Shown here in pieces: positions 19,916-29,037 of a DNA stretch of 64,000 nucleotides (its first letter is position 1; every line of letters begins with the position of its first letter). This DNA is from Acanthaster planci (Eukaryota > Echinodermata > Asteroidea > Valvatida > Acanthasteridae). The notes beneath the pieces are model-generated. The model worked only from the letters and a program-made list of their open reading frames with translations. It did no database searches and had not been told where the DNA came from. The stretch is from positions 469,326 to 533,325 of the forward strand of contig NW_019091459.1 in the NCBI RefSeq assembly GCF_001949145.1, in the 5' to 3' direction. A program made the position numbers and the translations under genes.

Positions 19916-20745
19916 AAACTGCCAATAGCAACCCAAGGGTTAAATTGAAAAGCAGTTTCACAAAAGCATTAGAAAAGAGCTACATAGATAAAAAAGACAA
20001 TACATACAATGAGCTTAAAATTCAATTTACATAATGATATAAGAGATATTTGAAGCAAAAAAGAAATAAAACACTACAAAGGTGATTGTATAGTGGAATT
20101 TTCATAATAAAACGTTAAAATGATAGGTTATTTGACAATACACAGGAGACAGATGACGGGAGTTAAAAGGATGAATTAATATGTTTTGTGAAATAAGGGA
20201 GCGGGCTGTTGCTGAAACGCTTAATTTTGCTGCTGAACTCTTGAAGAATCCTATCTGATCTGAGGTGCACCCTGTGATTACTGTGGGATTTATTAAACCA
20301 CGCATTAAATCTATCAGACTTAAAAATATGTAGAGCAAAATAAGTATACAAATCAATTCTTCTGTTAACAAGTGTTTCAAGTCCGAGGACATGGCCTGGT
20401 CATATCAAGTATACAGTCGGTCAAGTATGATGCAACATACCCCTTTTCTGGATTGATTCTATTTTTCCAGATTGAGAGCATGTGATTCCAGAGCCCCTCC
20501 AGGGAGCTGAGTATTCTAAAATAGCTCTGATGTATCCTTTGTATACCAAAAAGGTTAAGTACGGGTTAGGCTGCACTTTTAAAAAAAATTCTCAACATGA
20601 AGAGCTTTCTATTGGCCTTGCTAGCAATGTCGGTTAGGTGACTCCCCCGTTTTAGGTCATGCTGCCATGTAACACCCAGTAGCTTCACACTCTGAACTTG
20701 ATCAAGGGGACCAGGCCTCCTAGGGGCGTATCAGTGCAATATTTT
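19916..20745 (-). mobile_element. 5'-truncated LINE remnant: end of reverse-transcriptase ORF plus 3'UTR
   Basis: Reading the minus strand from 20745, broken frames give 'VKLLGVTWQHDLKRGSHLTD', 'IASKANRKLFMLR', a block with 'WNHMLSIWKN', and finally 'FALHIFKSDRFNAWFNKSHS' and 'FSNSPLPYFTKHINSSF' before the stop near 20163. This is the thumb/C-terminal region of a non-LTR retrotransposon reverse transcriptase (jockey/CR1/L2-like). At least two frame changes are needed. Sequence from 20162 down to about 19920 is the likely 3'UTR. The 5' end is missing, as is usual for LINE insertions. It cannot be active. Confidence 0.85.
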
Positions 20746-23189
20746 AGCTTTAATTAATTACACATGCATGTCTGGCACTGAAACCAAGGGTCCCCTAAAA
20801 TGACCTTAGGTACTGAGCATGAAAAACATTTTTCATGCTGGGAGATAATTCCAATGAGTACGCAGTGCACACTGCCTACTACAGAAAGAAAAGGTTACAC
20901 TTTAAACCCATTGTGGGCTCTCTCTATTTACACAGTCAAAATTGTAACCAAAAAGATGGCGAGTTGTTGACAGCAAAATTTTGTAAGCATATCTAACAAA
21001 ACTTTATCAGTGTGGGGGTAGTGGAGACAATGTCACTGGTAGCAAACAATTACAAAATATTCTGGACTATTCAAAAAGAGAGAAAATATTCAGATAACCC
21101 CCCCCCCCTCGTCACAAGAGTGTTCTCATTTGATTACAGTGTTAATTAAGATCATGGACACAAAATCCTTTCACTTTGTGAAACAGAAACAAAACAATCA
21201 AATACACTTTACATTAAGGGAATGCTTGAGCCGGTCATAAACCTGAAATTAAGACCAGCTCAAGTTTTTACCAAGCTTTTTCCAAGATGTATGTCAAGCT
21301 TGTTGGCTCGTGTGTCACCCGTACATACAAATCGCGCTTTCCCGTTCTGTTACTAAAAAGGTCGAAGTCACTTATTATGCAATATTTAGTGGCCAGCCCC
21401 TGTGCACCCTGTGTTTCCATGTGTTTTTGTTGAAGGAAGTTGAAACAACTGCTTGCGTTATTTTATTAGATTGCTTTGGATTATTTCGCCGTGTGATTCT
21501 TACCGTACAAGAGTCGATAGCTTCAAGAAAAAAGTACTCCATCCCCAAATATAATGTAACAGTAACTAGCTATGCAACAAAAATTCGTCCCGGTTTTCAC
21601 AGAGAAGAAAATCTCGATTTCGAGAAAATCTCATTTGAAGTTTGTCTCCTTTTCAAACGCTTATTTTCCCAGTATTTAGCACTCTTTTGACATACATGAA
21701 AAATGGGATCTTAAAAAACACAAAACTGCCAAATAATATTTATAGAATTTAACTAATTTGTTTTATTTATTTCGTAAAAAAAAAAAAAAGTTAGCCTCTT
21801 CGTGAAAACGCTTAATGTAATGCAACTTTTGTCTATTCGTTGTTCTGCCATAGCGCGTGCCAGGTGAAAAAAATGTAACCTTCGTATACGTTCCTGGCGT
21901 CAAATTCGCCTCTTTGTGAAAACGACAAAAAAGCTTTCCAATGGATTTGCCCTTTATTGCTAGCGTTATATCTGTGGAAGGAAAACTGCGATTTAGTTGA
22001 AATTTCCCTTAGGTAGATCATCGTGATTTGGCCAATTTCAGTACATTTAGTAAAAAAAACATTAGACCAAGTTAAAGGCATCGCATAGCCTATTTAATTT
22101 TGCCCCAAAACAGAAATAAAAAAAGAAATCATGATTATAGGCTTAAATGTCTCTTCTTGACAACGGTGACGAAATTTCCTAAACCGGTATGGGGGCCAAA
22201 ACAGTGTTGCATTGCCACAGACAGCGTCACGGTGGTAAGTTCCGTCCTGAACTATTTTACGCACAATCATGAATGGCAAAACCTAATTTGATATGACGGC
22301 TTTTGTTCCAGTGACGACGTGTACAGAAGAGAAAAAACACTGCCTCCAGCCAGCTCACAAGCAAATTATTGAGCAATTTTTTCGGAAATTCCCGTCAGCA
22401 CGCAACATGCTCGGGTACGAAGGTCGACGAGGTCTTGCAAAGAGCCTAAATCAACAAAACAAGCACCGTTGTATTTAAAAAAAAAAAAAATTAAACATGC
22501 CTTCAAAGCAAGGGTTCATTGAATTTGGAGGCTTCCATAGGTGGTGGTGGTGGGGGGGGGGGAATTAGTCTGTGCATGTCCCACCTGTATCCCAGCTCAC
22601 ACTAAGGCAAAGGATAAACTGAACTCGGCATTGTGGTCCACACCATCATCATCTACATATACTGGAGCAAAAATGGCAAGAATTGTTTTTGTTTGTTTGT
22701 TGTTTTTTTCCTCCTCTCCTAGGTACAGAAAGCCACCTCTGAATACCAAATGTGGTTTGGCTTTCTGATAAGTTTGTTCCAAAACATAAAATGTATAATG
22801 TATTGTGAATGCACGTATGATCCCGAACTCACAGATCTGAAGTATTGATTATAAATGAAGTCATGGGCATCCATCACGTCATTGCAGTTTTTGGTATCTT
22901 AAGCCACGCTCAGTTGAACAGAGAACCTTTAGCTCTAGGACTTGCAGTCTCCAAGAACACCCAACAAGACAGAGTCCCAAGATATTTAGGAAGACTGAGT
23001 TTCGTCGATATAGCAAGGTACGTCGACTAAAATACGAAACCATTTAGGAATACTTTTCAGAAACTCTTCATCGACATTGAAGTCTTAGGTATTCGGTCAT
23101 AACTGTTTTATTGCAATATGATTTTCGTTCTACAGTACATTGCAGTGACTATAATAAAAATATTTCACTTTTTTGAGAAATTATGAAAC
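20746..23189. other. Gene-free stretch with homopolymer tracts
   Basis: Contains C-, A- and G-runs (about 21100, 21777, 22480, 22541-22562) but no recognisable gene. The 126-codon plus-strand ORF at 21310-21690 has no domain pattern and looks like chance. Confidence 0.3.
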
Positions 23190-23460
23190 TTGGCACACAT
23201 GTAGGGTGCCCCTATAGGATCATTTTCCGATTAGGACCCAACTCTGAAACGCCCCCCTGGTAGCCGCCATACTGGATTTCAAAATGGACGTAATATTTGT
23301 CCTAGCTGTGCCTATAACTTCTAAACTAAGGCGGATAGAAATGCCTTTCAGTCTCTTACCCCCCCATTTTCAGGGTCACGGAATTCAGTAAAATAATTAT
23401 TTTGAACGTCGGTGTCGGCCATATTGAATTCCAAGATGGCCGCCGCCTTAAACAGATTCA
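23190..23460. repeat. Likely dispersed repeat with paired 'GCCGCCAT'/'CCAAGATGGCC' motifs
   Basis: 'tagccgccatactggatttcaaaatgg' at 23260-23287 and 'cggccatattgaattccaagatggccgcc' at 23427-23455 are variants of one theme, each a near palindrome of ATGGCC/GGCCAT. The intervening text ('aacttggcacacatgtagggtg') has the look of a family repeat common in marine invertebrates. This is recognition by style only. Confidence 0.35.
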
Positions 23461-23883
23461 CTTCCATTGGCTACCCTTGTCAAAGATTCCAGTGAAAGAA
23501 TAGCTGTCAGATATCTGCCTAGATGGCCGCACCCTTTTTGTTTATAAAGCATAATGCAGTCCTCTGTTGTACTCTGCAGTTAACTCAGTTTGCATAACAT
23601 TGTCCATCACAAGCACACAGTGAAGTGCACTGGAGGTTTGCCCTATGGCACTTGGAGTTCCCCTTGCAGGTCACCTTACACTTGCAGCTCCTAACAAGCT
23701 TTAGCGGCCTCAGGAAGCATGGTCCATAAAACTGTCCATTGTCCATCACCTTTCTCCCAACCCCAGTTACCTGGTGAGAGAACAGCTGGATTGGTGACTA
23801 AGCATTGACCCTAGATGTGACCTGCTTAGAATGCAGCTCTCTTTGTGTATTCTAATAGAGCTGCTGCCGTCATATGATGCAAG

Positions 23884-24040
23884 ATATGTGGGAAAGGGGG
23901 ACCCCCTCTTTTGTGTCTTCTTTTGTGTTGATGGGATCTTTGGAATTCCTTTCCGATTTCTGAGTGGGGTGCAGTAGGCACAATAGCCTTAGGGTATACA
24001 TCTTGTCCATCACCTTAGGGGGTCCCCCTTTCCCACATAT
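23884..24040. repeat. 24-bp inverted repeat, 109-bp spacer
   Basis: 'atatgtgggaaagggggacc' plus 'ccct' (23884-23907) is the exact reverse complement of 24017-24040. It lies just outside the left end of the long-TIR transposon. Confidence 0.85.
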
Positions 24041-24077
24041 CGCGCCTGGTATCGATGCAGGTCGCTATAAGTCTCGA

Positions 24078-24840
24078 CTTGCCCGACCTGAACTCGTGAC
24101 TTCATAAGACCCCCCCTGCCCCCTTTCCTATCCTATACTATTCCATACTATATACCCAATATCCTGTACTGCACCCCATGGTACGGGGTATTTTTTGTCC
24201 AAAACCCCGACCAGATAAAAAATACCCAACCCAGCCAAAAATACTCAAGCAGACTACAAATATTTGAGCAAACCAAAAATACCCATGCAGACTTCAAATA
24301 TCCGAGCAAACTGCAAATATCTGAGCTGACCAAAAAATATATGACCTGATCAAAAATATCCAACCACCCCAAAAACTCGAGCTGACCAACATTACCTCGG
24401 GTATTGTTGACCGAAAAATATCAGAGCAGACCAAATAATATCTGAGTAGACCAAACAATATATGAGCAGACCAAAATATATCTGAGCAGATCAAATATAT
24501 CTGAACCAACCAAAATTATCTAAACCAACCACAAATACCCAAACTGACAACAAAAGCTCCACCGCACCAAAAATATCCGAGCAGACTACAAATATCTGAA
24601 CCAACCAAAAATACCCAAACTGACTCCAAAACCTCCTCCCAACCAAAAATATCCGAGCAGATTACGAATATATGAACCAATTAAAAACTTGAGTCCACTA
24701 AATAGGAAAGCAGCCAACCCCATATATATCGTATACCGCTTTTTAAAGTTATAATTACTTATATAGTAGAAGAAGATGAAATCCAATCCGATAGAAACAA
24801 TCTGCCTACGAAAACTAGGCCTTCGCTCCCAAAAATGCAT
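24078..24840 (+). repeat. Left terminal inverted repeat with internal minisatellite
   Basis: About 24190-24690 is built from 15-25 bp units of the type 'ccaaaaatatctgagcagac', 'ctacaaatatttgagcaaac', 'ccaaccaaaaatacccaaac'. Outer and inner parts of the arm are single-copy. At 24776-24877 it encodes a 33-residue peptide 'MKSNPIETICLRKLGL...' ending in TAG, facing inward. Confidence 0.85.
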
Positions 24841-24873
24841 CGGCTTCCTTTTTGTAGAATACGCGCGTTGTTT

Positions 24874-26314
24874 CTAGAAAAAAAAATTAAATTTAATTTC
24901 TTCTTCGTACCCAGAGACTACCAATACAAGAATCGGCAAATCAACGAAGCAGTACTCCGCAATTGAAGCTCGAATAGCCGTTTGCAGTTGCTTTTCGGTT
25001 TGGACGGAAAAGCGACGCCTGCAATGTGTCTGGTAGATACGTTTGCATTGCAACCTATATAGATCGTCGAATTGGGTACGTCGAATACTACACATTATTT
25101 GTCTATCGAATTTGCTACCGTTCTCCAGTGCTCTGGTATACTACACGAAAGGAAAATTGATTTCGGGCCTTTTTCTGGTTCTTTTTTTGGTTCTTTTTCC
25201 GACCCTTTTTCTGGTTCTTTTTCCGGTCCTTTCTCCAGTTATTTTTCTGGTTCTTTTTCGGGGGTTTATAGTTTTTTCGGTTCTTTTTTTGGTTCTTTTC
25301 GGGGGTTTCCCCTTTTCCCAACATTTCACAGACTTGCTCAATCTTGCGTTTGGCACTGCTCGCCAATTTTTTCAAATCTGGATTACGCACCGACACTTCG
25401 ATCCTTGTACAACCGTGGGCTATCGCTCTAGGATCCGAAAATGTTTTTTCGCAAGTGCCTATTTCGACAGGAAACGATGTCTACTAGATACGTGCCAAAT
25501 TGCTTTCGAACGTCACCAGGTTCGATGTTGGAAACCACATTGTTATATATTTTGGTCTGTTGTTCTTCCCAGTCTTTTTTCTGTATCCAAGACAGATGAT
25601 TTCGGCCTGTGGTTTTCTGCCATGGTAGATATAGACGATCGCCTCCTATTCAGTATTCTTTCTTGGCAATACAGCGCTCCAGTACCTTGGGGTAAAACGT
25701 GCATGCAAAATCTTGGGTGTAGTCGATGCTGTAGAAGCCTACCCCGTGGGGAGAGAGCACATTTTCTACTATCTGTAGTCGATCAGCAATTTTTTTCGAC
25801 AGGTATTTCGGAAACGTCTATTTTTGCCTGGTAGTACGCGTAGGGGTCTTCTTTCTGTTTTTGTAGTTTCTGCCATTTTGATACCAGCGCTCGGTATTTG
25901 CCGTTGTTGCGGATCGTTTTTCCAATTTTGCAGTCGCTGTCTGCGTGCACTATATGTACAATTTTTGTGGAGCAAAGCGTTTCGTACACTTGTTGGAAGG
26001 CAAGTGAGATTGCTTTGACTATACATGGATGGGAATTTTCCTCACTTTTCAACAGGTGCAGCTGCCCCTTGACATCCAGAACCGCCTTTCGGGATACAAG
26101 GCCTAAAACATACATATTGTCGACAAACTCATTTTGTATAGGCTCTAGATCTTTCGGTCGGTCTCGGCAATGTGATACGCAGTCCAAGGTAGAGACGTCG
26201 CAGAGCAAGTTGCTCTGGTATGCCGTTGGACATGAGCAAAGCGGGGCCAATGCGTTTTGGGGAGTGAAGGCCTAGTTTTTGTAGGCAAATTGTTTCTATC
26301 GGATTGGATTTCAT
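24874..26314 (-). pseudogene. Long-TIR transposon gene, about 480 codons, several frameshifts
   Basis: Starts inside the right TIR (ATG 26314). Open pieces in order: 26314-about 26220; 26250-25783 ('DVSTLDCVSHCRDRPKDLEP', 'HADSDCKIGKTIRNNGKYRA'); about 25795-25665 ('GVGFYSIDYTQDFACTFYPK') after a shift at an A7 run (25787-25793); about 25665-25440 ('RKQFGTYLVDIVSCRNRHLR'); 25415-25115 with 'GCTRIEVSVRNPDLKKLASS' and then a Lys/Asn/Gln-rich expansion; and 25095-24874 ('MCSIRRTQFDDLYRLQCKRI') to a TAG. The IDYTQDF and GCTRIE blocks give the impression of a recurrent element protein, perhaps a replication or transposition enzyme, but I cannot name the family. At least four lesions make it dead. 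Confidence 0.6.
25165..25312. repeat. Pyrimidine-rich repeat 'ggttctttttccg' inside the transposon gene
   Basis: Units of 11-13 bp, ttctttttYSKgt-like, repeat about ten times. On the gene strand they read GAACCRGAAAAA, giving 'KNQKKNQKK'-type low-complexity sequence. Probably an in-gene slippage expansion. Confidence 0.8.
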
Positions 26315-26968
26315 CTTCTTCTACTATATACTAATTATAATTTTAAAAGAGGTATACGATATATATGTGGTCGGCTGCTTTCCTATGTAGTGGACTCGAC
26401 TTTTTGGTTAGTTCATATATTTGTAGTCGGATATTTTTGGTGCGGTGGAGTTTTTGTAGTCAGCTTGGGTATTTTTAGTTGGTTCAGATATTATTTGGTT
26501 GGTTTAGATATTTTTTGTTGGTTCAGATATCGTTTGTTCTGCTCAGATATTTTTTGGTCTGCTCAGATATTTTTTGGTCAGCTTGGGTATTTTTGGTCAG
26601 CTTGAGTTTTTGGGGTGGTTGGATATTTTTGGTCAGCTCAGATATTTTTTGGTCAGCTCAGATATTTGCAGTTTGCTCGGATATTTGTAGTCTGCTTGGG
26701 TATTTTTGGTTTGCTCAAATATTTGTAGTCTGCTTGAGTATTTTTGGCTGGGTTGGGTATTTTTTAGCTGCTCGGGTTTTTGGAAAAAAAATACCCCGTA
26801 CCACGGCGTGCAGTACAGGATATTGGGTATATAGTATAGAATAGTATAGGATAGGAAAGGGGGCAGGGGGGTCTTATGAAGGGGGTCGTGTTTAAATCTC
26901 ATTTTTTCTCGGAGTGGAAGTGCAGAGGACAAATAGAGGTTACGAGTTTAGACCGGGCAAGTTAAGGG
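26249..26968 (-). repeat. Right terminal inverted repeat with internal minisatellite
   Basis: Mirror of the left arm. The sub-repeat zone (about 26395-26770) carries units such as 'ttggtctgctcagatatttt'. Its inner end supplies the first codons of the transposon gene ('MKSNPIETICLQKLGL', from 26314). Confidence 0.85.
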
Positions 26969-27870
26969 AAACTCCGTTTGTTTTTTTTGTTTGAGAGTCA
27001 CGGGTTAAAGGTCTAAGGTTGTTTGTGCGAGAGTCTGTGCAGGCCGGCACACGTCGCGAGTTGTCGACAAAAAAGTGCGCCGGGGTGGAAAGGTAAGTGA
27101 AGTGGGAAACCCCGGCGCGGTGGTGGAAAGAGGGTGAAAGGGGGTGAACAGGGAGGTGGCTCAGAACTACTACTGAACGCAACCCCACTGGGCAGTATTC
27201 GAGCCCGGGTTGTAGAGGTGGAAGGTCAGGAAAAGTCACTACCTCATCCTAACGCCTTTAGATAAAATGCTCAGAATAAAGAGTAAGACGAAATGACGAG
27301 GTTGTAATTATGAGGGAAAGCCAGTGAAATGGGAATGATGATCAAAGTTGTATAAGATAGAATGTTACGTCTTATTTTAAGAACTGAGATCACGGGGTAT
27401 CGTTTTGAAAAAAAAATGTACCGATTTTGATCAGGGATTGGAGGTCGACCTCCACCTCTACTCTGAGACAAAAAACATAAAAGACGGCGAGCATAATTTA
27501 AAAAAAAAAAGATTAAAACAAAAACAACATAGCATCCGGCAGATTCTTCTACTGATTTTTCTTGTGTCCTCAGGGTAAGCTTTACTTCTATGAGACTATA
27601 GTACAGCTGGAGAGCATTGCTTAAAATGTATGAACTGCTCCTGCCTGAAAAGCTCGCACTCTGAAAGTCGGTCTTAAAATAGGACGAATAACTTTTAAGC
27701 ACTTAAAAATTAAATTAAACGAAACAAAACTAAGGATGTTTCAATTTGATCTCCATGAGTCGCGCAGGTGATAAATCATTCAGCTTTGCACACCTATGGT
27801 TGACATCTACATGAGTCAACCGCATGATGAACCCCGTGTTTCTAAATGGAAGTTCTATCTTGTACGCTAG
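26969..27870. other. Gene-free stretch between transposon and orphan ORF 2
   Basis: The 143-codon minus-strand ORF at 27271-27702 is compositionally odd and has no domain pattern. Nothing else seen. Confidence 0.3.
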
Positions 27871-29037
27871 ATGGAGGTTTTCGATAAGAGAGAGATCAGA
27901 CGCTGTGCTAAGGTTGGAATGAAGGCCGCGGCACTCGTCATTGGAAACTTTGACATCAAGACACATGAGTCGTCAAGGCGCAGAAGATCAGCTGCAGTAA
28001 ACGCCTGGCTGCAGGCCGTGATGTACTGCCCTCTGGACAGAGATTTCGTTCTCGCAATAAACCAAGATCTCGGAGTCGATCCAAGTATAGCCCTGAAAAA
28101 TGTCGCAGAGTCTTCGGTAACTGCAGGACTCAAATCGTACGCAGAGGCCTTTCAGGTTGGATCAACCTATGAAGACGCTGACAGAGCTATGAAAAATGCA
28201 GGGGTCGTGATTGGAGAGATCGGTTTGACCAAGTTGCTTTTATCGTCTCCCAAAGGGCAACAACCGGGTGGTAAACCAAAACTGAGAAGAGAGGGCAGGA
28301 AGACGTATGTGGCTAGGAAGACAAAGCCAACGAGTGCTCATAGTGGGGAACTCTTTGGGGAAACACTGAAAGCCATATTAACGCAGAAAGGGGAAATTCG
28401 TGAAGGTGATGAAGACTCAGTAAGCCTTGCATCGGTGTCTGGATCTGAATCAGAACCGAAGTTAGCAGTGACGACTGAAGCAAAGGCAAGTCCCAAATCA
28501 GAAGTGGGTGCTCAATCAGTACCGTGCTATGCTGTAGTTCTGAGCGCCGAAACAACCACAGAATCAGCACCTGCAATGTCTGTAAAAAAATCACCACATC
28601 AAAAACTAAGAATGACTGCTGAAGTAAAGGTGACACCTCCATCCTTTGAAAGCAGACAGGCAGAAGCACCAATGACTGCTGAAGTAAAGGTGACACCTCC
28701 ATCCTTTGAAAGCAGACAGGCAGAAGCACCCAAATTGGCAGAAGAACGGCTGCCAATGCCGGATTTTAATGACACTATTGGTACTCCACCTTCAGGTCTT
28801 GACGTGAGGACGAAAACGCAGCAGGACGTTGATCCCCAGTCTTCTGGTCAGGGTCAAACTAGTTTCACAGGAAAGCTTATTGGAAGCGTGTTACGTTCCG
28901 CTGTAGATGTGGCGCCGGTCCCGTCCATAATACATGGCGCCGCCAGCACATACAGTGAGGCTGCAGGCCAATGGCTAGGTGATAAGATTGAGAAAAAGGT
29001 CTTTGAAGGCATTGCACGTTTTAAATCGTCGGAGTAA
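27871..29037 (+). CDS. Intronless orphan ORF 2, 388 aa, with a perfect 20-residue tandem repeat
   Basis: ATG 27871 to TAA 29035-29037. Residues 1-130 look like a helical globular domain ('AVNAWLQAVMYCPLDRDFVL', 'ALKNVAESSVTAGLKSYAEA'). Residues 131-165 are strongly basic ('GGKPKLRREGRKTYVARKTK'). Residues about 175-325 are Ser/Glu/Pro-rich and probably disordered, containing two identical copies of 'MTAEVKVTPPSFESRQAEAP' (60 bp each, 28611-28730). Residues 330-388 form another ordered-looking helical segment ('TGKLIGSVLRSAVDVAPVPS'). No signal peptide, TM or family recognised. The opposite-strand ORF at 28313-28756 is a shadow of the repeat. Same strand and style as orphan ORF 1, 9.5 kb upstream; the intervening LINE and transposon could have separated formerly adjacent genes. 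Confidence 0.7.
   Translation: MEVFDKREIRRCAKVGMKAAALVIGNFDIKTHESSRRRRSAAVNAWLQAVMYCPLDRDFVLAINQDLGVDPSIALKNVAESSVTAGLKSYAEAFQVGSTYEDADRAMKNAGVVIGEIGLTKLLLSSPKGQQPGGKPKLRREGRKTYVARKTKPTSAHSGELFGETLKAILTQKGEIREGDEDSVSLASVSGSESEPKLAVTTEAKASPKSEVGAQSVPCYAVVLSAETTTESAPAMSVKKSPHQKLRMTAEVKVTPPSFESRQAEAPMTAEVKVTPPSFESRQAEAPKLAEERLPMPDFNDTIGTPPSGLDVRTKTQQDVDPQSSGQGQTSFTGKLIGSVLRSAVDVAPVPSIIHGAASTYSEAAGQWLGDKIEKKVFEGIARFKSSE
28611..28730 (+). repeat. Exact 60-bp tandem duplication in orphan ORF 2
   Basis: Units 28611-28670 and 28671-28730 appear identical base for base and keep the frame, adding 20 residues. Identity implies a recent event or an assembly effect. Confidence 0.95.

Larger units (their letters stand above)
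24078..26968 (-). mobile_element. 2.9-kb DNA transposon with about 700-bp terminal inverted repeats; family not recognised
   Basis: Left TIR 24078-24840 and right TIR 26249-26968 match as reverse complements through the block 'gcccgacctgaactcgtgac' (left), the C-rich 'cataagacccccc' edge, the 'cctatcctatactattc' block, a minisatellite zone, and an inner edge with 'tcggattggatttcatcttc' (right). The right arm has about 55 extra bp (about 26880-26935) near its outer end. Between the TIRs is one decayed minus-strand gene. No target duplication could be fixed because the outer limits are blurred. Long TIRs filled with short sub-repeats are known from several DNA transposon superfamilies; I cannot choose one. 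Confidence 0.8.

Noticed and set aside
25043-25834. 263-codon plus-strand ORF over the transposon
   Set aside because: Its sequence is dominated by the pyrimidine-rich repeat (Leu/Phe/Val-rich nonsense); the opposite strand carries the recognisable gene pieces.
28313-28756. 147-codon minus-strand ORF with repeats
   Set aside because: Antisense shadow of orphan ORF 2; its repeats come from the 60-bp duplication.
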